64,000 nt of DNA from Phytohabitans sp036906915 (GCF_036906915.1 NZ_JBAKHX010000040.1:1-64000), one strand, 5' to 3'; shown: positions 18,263 through 27,570, numbered from the stretch's first letter. The notes: generated from the sequence alone by a model not told the origin. Program-made: numbers and translations.

Positions 18263-18281
18263 CAAGATCGCCAACAGCATC
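18263..18281 (-). repeat. Right terminal inverted repeat of the insertion sequence
   Basis: 19 bases complementary to the left terminal repeat at 16436-16454. Confidence 0.85.
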
Positions 18282-18288
18282 ACATTGT

Positions 18289-18490
18289 CGGCCGCGCGGA
18301 GGTCCGCGACGCCGCGGCCGCGTGGACCGGACGGGTCAACACCGTCACCGCCCGCACGGACCGGGTGGACGTCGACACGTTGCTCATCCGGCCCGACGGC
18401 CGTGTCGCCTGGGCCTTGCCTATCGGGCAGGACCTCGACGCCACCACGCTGGTGCGTGCGCTGGGCACCTGGTTCGGCCAACCGGCCTAA
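18289..18490 (+). pseudogene. FAD-dependent aromatic monooxygenase relic, C-terminal part
   Basis: Reads GRAEVRDAAAAWTGRV, then VDVDTLLIRPDGRVAWAL, then LVRALGTWFGQPA and TAA. This is the thioredoxin-like C-terminal domain of aromatic flavin monooxygenases, where IRPDG.VAW is typical. It is the continuation of the piece ending at 16428, separated by the insertion sequence. Good codon bias suggests the insertion or decay is recent relative to the damaged N-terminal half. Confidence 0.7.
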
Positions 18491-18536
18491 GCGCCGTATT
18501 AACGGTCGTCTCAGGTTCGCTCGGTACGAAGTTGGC
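18476..18536 (+). repeat. 61-bp imperfect direct repeat, copy B
   Basis: Matches copy A at 13398-13458 (53 of 61). Here it covers the last four codons and stop of the monooxygenase relic plus about 45 bp leading into the MMPL gene promoter region. This looks like the original context. Confidence 0.8.
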
Positions 18537-18575
18537 GTCAGATAAGCGATGTAACCCGTATGTGGGAGGCTAGTG

Positions 18576-20726
18576 ATGGCAGTCAACGCAGCGCCGTCCG
18601 GGGAAGCGCCGGCCGGTCGGTTGGCGGGCCGGTGGGTGCCGTGGTTGGTGATTGGGTTGTGGGTGGCGCTGGCGGCGGTGATGGTGCCGCTGAGTGGGAG
18701 GTTGAGCTCGGTCACCACCGACAGAGCCGTGGACACCCTGCCGGCCAGCGCCGAGTCCACCAAGGTGGCGGTGCTGGAGGACAGTCTCTCCGGCGGTGAC
18801 GACAACACGTTCGTCTTCGTGTACCGCCGTGACGGCGGCATGACCGACGCCGACCGCGCGACGGTCGAGCGCCACTATAGCGCCCTTGCCAAGCGGTACC
18901 CGCCGAAGGTGGCGGCGCTGGCCGGCGAGGACGACGAGGGCCCACCGACGAGACCCTCCACCGACGGCAAGGCGATGATGTTCACCCTCGAGGTAAGCAC
19001 GACCTACGGCGGACCCGAGGCCATCGTCGGCCCGTTGCGTGACGCCGCGAAGGACCGCCCCGCCGGCCTGGAACTCGACGTGACCGGCCCGGCCGCGGTC
19101 GACGGCGACATGGACGCCGTCTTCGACGGCATCGACCTGCAGGTCTTCCTCACCACCGTCGTCGTCGTCACGCTGCTGCTCATCCTCACCTACCGCAGCC
19201 CGGTGTTGTGGTTCATCCCGCTCGTGGCCGTGGGCACGGCCGCACTGACCGCGATGGCAACCGTCTACCTGCTCGTCAAGGGCTTCGGCATCGTAGTCAA
19301 CGACCAGAACTCGGCGCTGCTGACGATCCTGGTATTCGGCGTCGGCACGGACTACGCGCTGTTGCTCATCGCCCGGTACCGGGAGACACTGCACCACCAC
19401 GAGAACGTCCGGGTCGCGATGGTCCACGCGCTACGCGGCGCGGCGCCGGCCATCGTCGCGTCCGCGGCCACCGTGGTCGCCGGCCTGCTCTGCCTGCTCG
19501 TCGCGGACCTGAACAGCACCAGCGGGTTGGGCCCGATCGGTGCGGCCGGCATCCTGTGCGCGCTGGTGGCCATGCTGACGCTGTTCCCAGCGGTGCTCGT
19601 GGTGCTCGGCAGGCGGATCTTCTGGCCGGCCATCCCGCGGTTCAGCACGGCCGTGGAGGAGAAGCCGGGGCTGTGGGGACGGCTTGGCACCGCCATCAGC
19701 CGCCGTCGGTGGGTGGCGACGCTCAGCTCGCTCGGAGTCCTCGGCGTGCTCGCCATCGGGCTGGCGGGCAACACCGGCGCCCTGCGGGAGCAGGACCAGT
19801 TCCTGTCCGCGCCGGAGTCGGTCACCGGCTTCACCATTCTCCGCCAGCACTTCCCGGAGCTCGGCGGCCAGCCGATGACGATCTTCACGCGGCCGGCGTA
19901 CCAGGAGCGGGTGCTCGACATCGTCAAGGGCACTCGCGGTGTGGCCCTGGCCATCCCGGGTCAGACCAGCGGTGGCTGGGCCGACATCTCCGTGTTCCCG
20001 ACCGACGCGCCGGACACCGTCGCGGAGTACGACACGATCAAGCGTGTGCGCACCGCCGTGCACGCGGTGAGCGGGGCGGACGCGATCGTCGGCGGGCCGA
20101 GTGCGGAGAACCTCGACACCGAGGTGACCACCAGTCGCGACGAGAAGCTGGTGATCCCGCTGGTGCTCGCCGTCGTCCTGATCGTCCTCGGGCTGCTGCT
20201 GCGCGCGATCGTGGCCCCGCTGGTCCTGATGGCGACTGTGATCGTCTCATTCGCCGCAGCCTTCGGCGGCAGCGTGTTCGTCTTCGACACGATCCTCGGG
20301 TTCAAGGGGGTCGACTATTCGGTGCCGCTGCTGGCGTTCCTGTTCCTGGTGGCGCTCGGCGTCGACTACAACATCTTCCTGGCCAGCCGGGCCCGGGAGG
20401 AGACCGTGCGTCTCGGCGCCAGAGAGGGCATGCTCAAAGCCCTCTCCGCCACCGGTGGCGTCATCACCTCGGCAGGCCTGGTCCTGGCGGCCACGTTCGC
20501 GGTCCTCGCAACACTTCCGCTGGTGATGCTGATCGAGGTCGGGTTCCTGGTCGCCTTCGGCGTGCTGCTCGACGCCCTGCTGGTGCGGTCGGTCCTGGTG
20601 CCCGCCCTCACCCTGCTGATCGGCCGGCGGATCTGGTGGCCGAGTCGGCTGTCCCGTCCGACGGCGGAGCCGCCGAATGGGCAACAGTCGCTCGCCGACG
20701 ACGAGGAGCCCGCGCTGCAACGGTGA
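18576..20726 (+). CDS. MMPL/RND-family membrane transporter
   Basis: 716 aa from ATG 18576, six bases after GGGAGG. It has the two-fold MMPL layout: one N-terminal helix, an external domain (about 35-190), five or six helices, a second external domain (about 400-525) and the last block of helices. Typical motifs are FGVGTDYALLLIARYRE in the first half and ALGVDYNIFLASRAREE in the second, with the proton-relay Asp-Tyr pairs. It probably exports a hydrophobic or lipid-like substrate using proton force. It faces an OmpR-type two-component system that could control it, but the genes are convergent. The upstream aromatic monooxygenase relic hints at a former biosynthetic or resistance locus. Confidence 0.9.
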   Translation: MAVNAAPSGEAPAGRLAGRWVPWLVIGLWVALAAVMVPLSGRLSSVTTDRAVDTLPASAESTKVAVLEDSLSGGDDNTFVFVYRRDGGMTDADRATVERHYSALAKRYPPKVAALAGEDDEGPPTRPSTDGKAMMFTLEVSTTYGGPEAIVGPLRDAAKDRPAGLELDVTGPAAVDGDMDAVFDGIDLQVFLTTVVVVTLLLILTYRSPVLWFIPLVAVGTAALTAMATVYLLVKGFGIVVNDQNSALLTILVFGVGTDYALLLIARYRETLHHHENVRVAMVHALRGAAPAIVASAATVVAGLLCLLVADLNSTSGLGPIGAAGILCALVAMLTLFPAVLVVLGRRIFWPAIPRFSTAVEEKPGLWGRLGTAISRRRWVATLSSLGVLGVLAIGLAGNTGALREQDQFLSAPESVTGFTILRQHFPELGGQPMTIFTRPAYQERVLDIVKGTRGVALAIPGQTSGGWADISVFPTDAPDTVAEYDTIKRVRTAVHAVSGADAIVGGPSAENLDTEVTTSRDEKLVIPLVLAVVLIVLGLLLRAIVAPLVLMATVIVSFAAAFGGSVFVFDTILGFKGVDYSVPLLAFLFLVALGVDYNIFLASRAREETVRLGAREGMLKALSATGGVITSAGLVLAATFAVLATLPLVMLIEVGFLVAFGVLLDALLVRSVLVPALTLLIGRRIWWPSRLSRPTAEPPNGQQSLADDEEPALQR

Positions 20727-20797
20727 GCGCGGCGGTATGGACGAGATCCGGGACGGGGACCCAGGCCCGTCCCGAATCTTTCATGGGCCCGACGGTC

Positions 20798-20958
20798 GCC
20801 GCCCTTTGGTCCTGCGCCGTGCGGCCGGGGCTGGGTCGGCGCACCGCGGTGTCCTGCCCCGACGTTGAGCCGTGCGGGGCCATGCCCGAGGGCCGCCGCC
20901 CCTTGTCCTGCGCCGCGCCGTCGGGGCGGGTCAGCGCACCGCGGTGTCCTCCCCGGCG
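20798..20958. repeat. Degenerate tandem repeat including the 3' end of the histidine kinase gene
   Basis: About 65 bp around 20798-20864 reappears about 95 bp further on (20894-20958). Both contain GCACCGCGGTGTCCT, at 20841 and 20936. The right copy encodes the kinase C-terminus AGEDTAVR; the left copy, in the convergent intergenic gap, encodes SGQDTAVR in the same relative frame. It is a partial duplication of the kinase 3' end. Confidence 0.65.
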
Positions 20959-22382
20959 GTGCGCCGCGCGATCGGGGCGGGCGGGGCCGCGGCCGGAAGG
21001 TCGACCCGAAGCAGCGCGCCACCGCGTGCGGAGCGGGCGACGGTGGCCCGGCCGCCGTGGGCGTCGACGACCCGCTGCACGATCGACAGCCCCAGACCGG
21101 ATCCCGGCAACGCCCGGGCGCTGTCGGCACGGTAGAACCGGTCGAACACCCGCGGTACGTCGGCGGCGTCGATGCCCGGCCCGGCGTCGTCGACCTCGAG
21201 CACCGCCGACGCGCCCTCGGCACGGAGCCGGACCTGGACCGGCTGGTCCGCGGGCGACCACTTGCCGGCGTTGTCGATGAGGTTGAGCACCGCCCGCTGG
21301 AGCGCAGCGGGACGCCCGCTCACCCACACGGAGGTCACGTCGAGCGTGACCTCGATGTCGGGCACGCGGGAACGCGCCCGGGTCGCGGCGGCCACCACCA
21401 CATCGGCGAGGTCGAGCAGCTCGGTGCTCTCGTCGCTGACGTCACCGCGCGCCAGGTCGGTCAGCTCGGCGGCAAGGGTGCTCAACTCGGCCAGCTGGGC
21501 GCCGAGATCGTTGAGCAGCCGGGTCCGGCTCTCCGCCGGCAGTGCGCTGTTCAGGGTGCCGCGCCGATCGAGCCGGATCAGCAGCTCGACGTTGAGGCGC
21601 AGGCTGGTGAGCGGGGTCTTGAGCTCGTGGGCGGCGTCCTCGGCGAGCAGCCGCTGGGCCCGCCGGGAGTCCCGGAGCGCGGCGAGCATGTCGTTGATCG
21701 ACTGGATCAGCCGCCGGATCTCCCCACCGCCCTCGTCCGGGATGTCGGCGTCGAGATCCTGGGTGTGCGCGACACGTACCGCGGCGGCGGTCAGCCGGTC
21801 GATCGGTGCCAGCCCGGTCCGCGCCACGGTCCGCCCGACAAGGGCGCCGCCGACCACGCAGAGCAGCCCGATCAGCAGCATGCCCAACCCGAACCGGGTG
21901 ATCGGGCTGTCGTCGGCGACGCGGGCCACCTGGACCGCGCCGTCGCCCGCCCGCAGCGTGTAGATGAGGTAGCCGTCGCCGTCGCTGTCGTTCGACTCCA
22001 TCAGGTCGGTCGACGCGCCACGCGCCACGCGCCCGGCGTGCTCGCTGACCGGGGGCAGCGCGGGTTGGCCGGCCGGCGTCCGGGTCGAGCCGTCGGGCAG
22101 GATGACCCGCACCAGCCGACCGGATCCGGGATACGGCGGTAGCTGGACCTGCGCCAGACCGGCGCGCTTCGCGTTCGTCGCCAGGACGCGGGAGTCGGCG
22201 CGCAGCTGATCCTCGGCGGTGTCCTGCAGCTCCCCGTCCAGCAGCTCAATGGCCACCTGGAAGGCCACGAACACGCTGACCGCGATGGCCGTCGCCGCGA
22301 TCACCGTCAGCCTGGTCCGCAGGGACCGCCGGCGCCACCATCGGATCAGCCGGCGCGATTCCCGGCCGGCGGGCCCGCTCAC
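20931..22382 (-). CDS. OmpR-system sensor histidine kinase (MprB/TcrY-like)
   Basis: 483 aa from GTG. Two transmembrane helices (about 24-46 and 163-186) enclose an external sensor region of about 115 residues. HAMP follows, then the dimerisation box LLAEDAAHELKTPLTSLRL with phospho-acceptor His252. The ATPase part has NLIDNAGKWS, DDAGPGID and GSGLGLSIVQRVV. Its GTG overlaps the regulator's TGA (GTGA), so expression is coupled. It would autophosphorylate and pass phosphate to the regulator at 22379-23062. The signal is unknown. Confidence 0.92.
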   Translation of the reverse strand: MSGPAGRESRRLIRWWRRRSLRTRLTVIAATAIAVSVFVAFQVAIELLDGELQDTAEDQLRADSRVLATNAKRAGLAQVQLPPYPGSGRLVRVILPDGSTRTPAGQPALPPVSEHAGRVARGASTDLMESNDSDGDGYLIYTLRAGDGAVQVARVADDSPITRFGLGMLLIGLLCVVGGALVGRTVARTGLAPIDRLTAAAVRVAHTQDLDADIPDEGGGEIRRLIQSINDMLAALRDSRRAQRLLAEDAAHELKTPLTSLRLNVELLIRLDRRGTLNSALPAESRTRLLNDLGAQLAELSTLAAELTDLARGDVSDESTELLDLADVVVAAATRARSRVPDIEVTLDVTSVWVSGRPAALQRAVLNLIDNAGKWSPADQPVQVRLRAEGASAVLEVDDAGPGIDAADVPRVFDRFYRADSARALPGSGLGLSIVQRVVDAHGGRATVARSARGGALLRVDLPAAAPPAPIARRTAGEDTAVR

Positions 22383-23062
22383 GGAGGAGTCTCCCGCAAC
22401 GTGTATCCCAGGCCGCGCAGCGTGTAGATCAATCGCGGCTCACCCTCGGCCTCCATCTTGCGGCGCAGGTAGCTCACGTATACCTGGAGGTTGTTGGCGG
22501 TGGCGCTCATGTCGAAGCCCCAGATCGCCTCGAACAGCGCGTCGCGGGTCAACACCCGGGTCGCGTTGCGCACGAGGACCTGCAGCAGGGAGAACTCGGT
22601 CCGGGTCAAGTGCAGCGGCCGCCCGCCACGCCACGCCTCGAACCTGTCGGGATCGAGCCGGACGTCGGCGAACGTCAGGAGCTGCGACTCGTCGTCGCCC
22701 GGCGCGCGCCGGCGCAGCAGGGCCCGGACCCGGGCCAGCAACTCCTCGGTGGCGAACGGCTTGGGCAGATAGTCGTCGGCGCCCGCGTCCAGCCCGGCGA
22801 CCCGGTCGGAGACCTGATCCCGGGCGGTCAGCATGAGCACCGGCAGATCCCGACCCGCCGCCCGCAACCGCCGGCAGGTCTCCAACCCGCCGAGGCGGGG
22901 CATCATCACGTCGAGGATCAGCAGATCCGGCGCGTCGCCACCGACCCCGTCGAGCACGGCGAGACCGCTGGCGACGGTGCTGGTGTCGTAACCCTCGACC
23001 TGGAGCACCCGCTCCAGCGACTCACGGATGGCCGCCTCGTCATCCGCGATCATGATCCGCAC
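22379..23062 (-). CDS. OmpR-family response regulator
   Basis: 227 aa from the GTG at 23062, chosen because GGAGGGGG lies 9 bases upstream; an internal ATG at 23053 is a poorer alternative. The receiver has the acidic pair in MIADDEA, phospho-acceptor Asp51 in LLILDVMMPR, and the Lys in DDYLPKPF. The winged-helix domain (about 130-225) ends with VYVSYLRRKM and TLRGLGYTLR. It pairs with the overlapping histidine kinase gene. Target genes are unknown; the adjacent MMPL exporter is a candidate. Confidence 0.92.
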   Translation of the reverse strand: MRIMIADDEAAIRESLERVLQVEGYDTSTVASGLAVLDGVGGDAPDLLILDVMMPRLGGLETCRRLRAAGRDLPVLMLTARDQVSDRVAGLDAGADDYLPKPFATEELLARVRALLRRRAPGDDESQLLTFADVRLDPDRFEAWRGGRPLHLTRTEFSLLQVLVRNATRVLTRDALFEAIWGFDMSATANNLQVYVSYLRRKMEAEGEPRLIYTLRGLGYTLRETPP

Positions 23063-23198
23063 GCCGGCCCGCCCCCTCCAGTCGAAGCTTTTCCGCTCAT
23101 CCTCCCCGATCAACCTGAAGCCAGGATTAGAACCGCCGCCGCTGTGGTGCCCGCGGGCCGTGCTCCTACGGATACCTAAGAAACGGAACCTACCTTCG

Positions 23199-23540
23199 GT
23201 GCTCATCAACCCCACGATCCGTGGCACCCGCCGGGAACGGTTCATCGCCGTCGCCCGGGCCGGCGCTGATCTGGACCCTGACCAGGCACACCTGGCCCGG
23301 GTGATCGAGTACGACGTGCCCGACCGGGAAGGCAACGGCACCGGGAACTGATCGTGCTACTGACCACGATCGTCGACCCCGCCCAGGCCAGGGCAGATGA
23401 CTCCGCCGCCTACCATGATTGTTGGGAAGAGGAAACGGCCAACGACCAACTCAAGACCCACCTACGCGGCCCCGGACGGATCCTGCGTTCGCGGGCCCGC
23501 CAAGTCGCCCTCATCAACGCACGGATCTGCGGATGATAAT
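23199..23540 (+). pseudogene. IS4-type transposase C-terminal remnant
   Basis: Two pieces in different frames: AHLARVIEYDVPDREGNGTG, ending near 23350, and VLLTTIVDPAQARADDSAAY, then NDQLKTHLRGPGRILRSRAR. The second resembles the YREDK-containing C-terminal part of IS4-family transposases (RWEIE...DELKTHLRG...LRSK). The catalytic N-terminal part is gone and a frameshift divides what remains. No terminal repeats were found. Confidence 0.55.
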
Positions 23541-23557
23541 GCGCGAATGGTGTTCGT

Positions 23558-24475
23558 CTACCGCCACCACCTGGTTTCGCGAATCGGACGCAGCGTGATG
23601 CCGAGCGTCTCCGTGAACCATCGGGCAAGTTGTGTCTCTATGACGAGGTGTTCGCTGGCCGCGTGCGAGACCCCGACGAGCGTCATGTTCGTGGAAGCCG
23701 CGAACCTTTCTACCTCCGCGAACTTTCGGCGGCCATAGTCGCCTTCAATTCGTACATGCAGTTCGCCGGTCAAATAGGCCTGCGCACCGAGCTTTTCCGC
23801 AGCGGCCATCTGATCCACGTGGTCACCGATGCCACCGACGACTGCGATGCGGGCTACGTCTTCTCGCAGTGCACCCTTCACCTCTACGGTGTCCACGCCG
23901 AAGAGGTCGCGTGCCCGGTGCACGAGCATGTCACTCGTCGTCGGCGCGACATCGGCGATGTGCCCGGCGAAGCCATCGCCGTAGGGCCAGAAGTGAGCTA
24001 TGACGGTGCCACCTAACGCCTCGACGATGGCTGCGGCGGTCCCGACCTGCAACGAGATGTCCATCGGTGCGTGGCAGGAATACATCGACAGCTGCCGCGT
24101 GATGATCGCCTGCAGATGTGTTCCGGCGATCGGCACGAAACCCTCTGCCCAGGTGTCGTGCTCGGGCGAGCCGTTACGTATGTCGATGGGATGGTGAGTG
24201 ACCAACAGATCACCGGGCTGAGCGACGGCCAGCCACTGTTCCAACACCTCCACCGATGGCAGGCTCGCGCCGTAGACGGCGCCAACCGAGGCACGACCAC
24301 GGTGCATCAGGCCGTTGAACCGTTGCGCGAACTGTGGCTCCACGAACGCCCGCCAATCAACGCCGACCTCGTCGTACACCCGCGGGACATGCCGGCTCAT
24401 CGCAATATCCGGGGCCGCCTCTTCGAGTTCGAAGAGCCTGTCCAGGGCCGTGGTTATGTCATCAAGAGTCAGCAT
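23558..24475 (-). CDS. NIF3-like dinuclear metal-centre protein
   Basis: 305 aa from the ATG at 24475 (MLTLDDITTALDRLFELEE). The metal-binding motifs of the NIF3/YbgI family are present: LLVTHHPIDIR, SCHAPMD and, near the C-terminus, VGVSHAASEHLVIE. The family forms hexameric rings with two metals per subunit; its enzymatic role is unsettled (some members are annotated GTP cyclohydrolase 1 type 2). A -10-like TATAGT lies six bases before the start codon, so the mRNA is probably leaderless. It is an isolated gene between relics. Confidence 0.85.
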   Translation of the reverse strand: MLTLDDITTALDRLFELEEAAPDIAMSRHVPRVYDEVGVDWRAFVEPQFAQRFNGLMHRGRASVGAVYGASLPSVEVLEQWLAVAQPGDLLVTHHPIDIRNGSPEHDTWAEGFVPIAGTHLQAIITRQLSMYSCHAPMDISLQVGTAAAIVEALGGTVIAHFWPYGDGFAGHIADVAPTTSDMLVHRARDLFGVDTVEVKGALREDVARIAVVGGIGDHVDQMAAAEKLGAQAYLTGELHVRIEGDYGRRKFAEVERFAASTNMTLVGVSHAASEHLVIETQLARWFTETLGITLRPIRETRWWR

Positions 24476-24505
24476 CGATGCACTATAAGGGGTCGTCGAT
24501 CGGCA
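24476..24505 (-). promoter_or_regulatory. Leaderless promoter of the NIF3-like gene
   Basis: On the minus strand TATAGT (24487-24482) is followed by six bases and then the ATG. A TGACTT about 17 bases upstream of it is a plausible -35. No ribosome site is present. Confidence 0.5.
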
Positions 24506-25086
24506 AGTCATCCGTAATGCAAACGTCCCCACACTGGCGGCCACACAGTTTTCCCGGCCGGCGTGCTCGCCATCCTCACATGCCGCCGATAGCGGGACTC
24601 TAAAAATTCGGCTCTGGTGATAACTTCCCTGGACAGGAAGGCTTGTTTGACGAGACGGTCGCTTATGGCAGGTCCGCGAAGGTCGACACAGACCTTAGAA
24701 ATCAGAGTCGCATAAGGGTAAAGATTCAACTTGCCGAATTCATGCAGAGTCCCTACGATGCAAATTTGACGGCTTTCTGGGCTGAAATGCGCTTCCGATG
24801 AACTCGGCTGCGCTCCGGCCTAGTGCCATGCACGGCTCAGCGGCGTCCTCATTTGCGCGATCGCGCGCGCGTTTGGGTGACGTGCTGATGATGACCGAGT
24901 GTGTGAACTTTGCGTCCGGGTCTGATGCGATCGGGCGTTTGTTGCCGGCGGTCGTACCATTGCCAGGCATAGGGACGCCGACGCTGTAGGGGCCACCCTT
25001 GGCACCACGCGCGTCCAACAAAGCAACCAAAGGCATACGCGCGCCCGCCACCGACGGTCCTGCGCCGTGCCTGCGAGCACAAACCG
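24506..25086. other. Gene-poor gap
   Basis: About 580 bp with no gene I can support. Short open stretches (for example 24798-24989 plus strand) lack ribosome sites and recognisable motifs. The first part is less GC-rich than its surroundings, fitting relic or acquired DNA. Confidence 0.4.
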
Positions 25087-27402
25087 TCAATGCGCCAGCC
25101 GCGCTCGTACCTTTTCGGCGTCTGGATGGCGCACGTTGTCGAGCAGGGCGAGCGCCTCGCGCCAAGCCCCGTCCGCCGCCGCGGTATCGCCCAGGCACGA
25201 ATGGGCGTCACCGAGGTCGGTGAGGATGAGGCCGGCGAGGTGGTCGTCGCCGGCCTGGCGGAAGCGGCCCAGCGCTTGGTGATAGCAGGTCAGCGCCTGG
25301 TGGTAGTCTCCGAGCCGGTGATGCGAGTAGCCGAGGCTGTGCCACGCGCTCGCCTGACAGATGGGGTCATCGACTTCGGCGGCGAGGGTCACCGCCCGCT
25401 CGCAGTGTGCGAGCGCGTCGGCGTACTCCCCCAGCAGCGCCTGATACCAGCCGACCGCGTTGAGCGCGCGGGCCTGTCCCGGCCGGTCTTCCATCTCGAC
25501 GCAGATGCCGAGCGCGTGTCCCGCGTGGTCGCGCGCCGCATCCAGCCGGCCTTCTCGCTCGCTGAGCAGGGCAAGGCTCAGCCAGGTACGTCCCTCGGCG
25601 TGCCGGTCGCCGTGGCGCTGAGCGAGTTCGAGCGCCGCACCTAAATGCGTACGTGCCTGGCCGTTGTCTCCGAGCCTCAGGTACGCGCGGGCGAGATGCC
25701 GGTGTGCGCCGGCCTCTTTGAGGGGTTCGCCCAGCCGCCGGGCGGCCGTGAGTGCTGCTTGCTGGATGGAGGCCAGGTCATTCCAGTGGCCACGCCGGTC
25801 GAGGTAGTTGCCGAGCTTCTCGGCGAGATGCAAGGTGATCGCGTCCTGGCCGTGGGCAACGGCGAGGTCGACGGCGCGCAGCAAGGCCGTGTGCTCGGCG
25901 GCGAACCAGGCTGAGGCGTCGTCACCGGGATCCCCGGCCACGACGCCTTGCGGCAGCACCTGGAGCGCGGGCTCGGCCGGGTATGCCGCGGCGTGGGCGG
26001 TATGCAGGTAGTGGTGGAGCAGGCGGCATGTTGCCGCCTCCCGCGCGTCGTCCGGCTCCGTGTCGCGTACCAGCTCGGCGGCGTACCAGTGGAAAAGGTC
26101 GTGTATGACGTAGCGGTCGGCGCCGTTACGGCTGAGCAGGTTGCCTTGCACCAGTTCGGCGAGCGCCGCACCGGCTTCGGTGACGCTCACCGTGGCGAGG
26201 CTCGCGGCGGCCGCGACCGAGATCGGCGTTCCGGGATGCAGGCCGAGCAGCCGGAACAGGCGCGCCGCCGCCGCCGTGAGGGCGTGATAGGACCAGGAGA
26301 ACACGGCCCGGGTGTCGCTTCGCGTGTCGTCGCCGGTCAGCGCGTCGAGGCGGGCTGCGCTCAGTTCCGCGGCGAGGGCTTGCAGCGGGGTGTGCGGGTT
26401 GGTTGCGGCCCGCGCCGCGGCCACGCCGAGTGCCAGTGGCAGGCCGGCGCAGAGTCCGACGATTGTGGCGGTCGCGGCGGGCTCGGCTTCGGCGCGGCCG
26501 TCGCCGATGCGCGTGGCGAACACGATGTGGGCGGCTGCGTGCGGCAGCGGGCCGAGCGTGATCGGGTGCGCGCCGTCGAGGGCCACCAAGCCGGTGAGCC
26601 GGTTGCGGCTGGTGACTACCACCGTGCACGTGGCCGTCGCGGGAAGCAGCGGGCGCACGTGGGCACTGTCGTAGGCGTTGTCGAGCAGGATCGACACCCG
26701 CCGTCCGGTCAGCACGCCGCGGTACAAGGCCGCAGCGGCGTCCTCACTCGCGGGTACCTGCGAGTCCGGCACACCGAGCGCGGACAGGAATGACCGCAGG
26801 GCATGCGTGGCCGTGACGGTGCGGCCGCTCGGGTCGAATCCTCGAAGGTCCACATAGAGCTGCCCGTCCGGGTACAGGTCAGCGGTCCGGTGCGCCCAAT
26901 GCGCAGCCAGCGTGGTCTTGCCGACGCCTGCGGCACCGTCGATCGCGGCGATCGCCACGACGCCCGCCGCCTTGGCGTCGTCGACCAGCCTGTCAAGGCG
27001 CGCCAGCTCCTCGGCGCGGTCGCTGAAGTGCCGGGGCGGGGGCGGGAGCTGGCGGAGCACCGGCCGGGCGGTGACGGGTGCTGCCGGGCGGCTGTTGCGC
27101 CGGTGCTCGTCGATCCGGTCCCGGGCGGTGGCCAGCGCGCCCTGCTCCGCTGAGGTGGCGCCGAGCAGGCGTACCAACGCGTCGAGGCGGTCGGTGGGGG
27201 CAAGCGTGTGCCCGGTGAAGTATTCGGCGACGGCCGTGGTGGACCATCCGGTACGCGAAGCGATCTGCCGGTAGGTCAGTTCGCGATCCCGGCGGTGCCG
27301 GGCGTGCCTGCGGCGCAGGGCGCGCAGAAGCGCCGCCATCTGGCCGATCGTGACGGCTACCGCCGCCCTGTCCAGAAGCTGCTCCTCGGGGCCTTGTCCC
27401 AT
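25087..27402 (-). CDS. STAND-type regulator: XRE helix-turn-helix, NB-ARC ATPase, TPR
   Basis: 771 aa from ATG 27402 (a GTG at 27417 is also possible). Residues about 20-85 form an XRE-like helix-turn-helix (ELTYRQIASRTGWSTTAVAE). The NB-ARC ATPase has a P-loop at AIDGAAGVGKTTLA, Walker B at RRVSILLDN, and VVVTSRNRLTGL. A winged-helix region follows, then at least six tetratricopeptide repeats (for example GRTWLSLALLSEREGRLDAA, SLGYSHHRLGDYHQAL). There is no BTAD domain, so it is not a SARP. Such proteins sense an unknown signal through the repeats and switch with ATP. The divergent secreted DNase, 168 bp away, is a candidate target. Confidence 0.88.
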   Translation of the reverse strand: MGQGPEEQLLDRAAVAVTIGQMAALLRALRRRHARHRRDRELTYRQIASRTGWSTTAVAEYFTGHTLAPTDRLDALVRLLGATSAEQGALATARDRIDEHRRNSRPAAPVTARPVLRQLPPPPRHFSDRAEELARLDRLVDDAKAAGVVAIAAIDGAAGVGKTTLAAHWAHRTADLYPDGQLYVDLRGFDPSGRTVTATHALRSFLSALGVPDSQVPASEDAAAALYRGVLTGRRVSILLDNAYDSAHVRPLLPATATCTVVVTSRNRLTGLVALDGAHPITLGPLPHAAAHIVFATRIGDGRAEAEPAATATIVGLCAGLPLALGVAAARAATNPHTPLQALAAELSAARLDALTGDDTRSDTRAVFSWSYHALTAAAARLFRLLGLHPGTPISVAAAASLATVSVTEAGAALAELVQGNLLSRNGADRYVIHDLFHWYAAELVRDTEPDDAREAATCRLLHHYLHTAHAAAYPAEPALQVLPQGVVAGDPGDDASAWFAAEHTALLRAVDLAVAHGQDAITLHLAEKLGNYLDRRGHWNDLASIQQAALTAARRLGEPLKEAGAHRHLARAYLRLGDNGQARTHLGAALELAQRHGDRHAEGRTWLSLALLSEREGRLDAARDHAGHALGICVEMEDRPGQARALNAVGWYQALLGEYADALAHCERAVTLAAEVDDPICQASAWHSLGYSHHRLGDYHQALTCYHQALGRFRQAGDDHLAGLILTDLGDAHSCLGDTAAADGAWREALALLDNVRHPDAEKVRARLAH

Positions 27403-27570
27403 CGCCGCTCTCGCCACAGACGCCAGTGCCGGCAGCCTACCCGGACGGCCGGTGGCGGTGAAAGGCGTTCGCCAGTGTTCGCGGATGTTCGCCGATCAAC
27501 GGAGTACCGCGCCTACGGATGGTCATCCGGGCCACCATGCCAGCGGGGATCCCTTTGTTTGGAGGTATCT

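Larger units (their letters stand above)
16436..18281 (+). mobile_element. IS1182-family-like insertion sequence, 1846 bp
   Basis: Perfect 19-bp terminal inverted repeats GATGCTGTTGGCGATCTTG lie at 16436-16454 and, inverted, at 18263-18281. They are flanked by ACATTGT at 16429-16435 and 18282-18288, a likely 7-bp target duplication. The element carries one transposase gene with a frameshift. Removing the element plus one target copy restores the in-frame reading GRGLWLDIVGRAEVRD of an FAD monooxygenase, which fixes the borders. The 7-bp duplication length and family name are my reading; part of the ACATTGT match could be chance. Confidence 0.85.

Noticed and set aside
24798..24989. Possible small gene in the gap downstream of the STAND regulator
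   Set aside because: No ribosome site, no motif and poor third-base bias.
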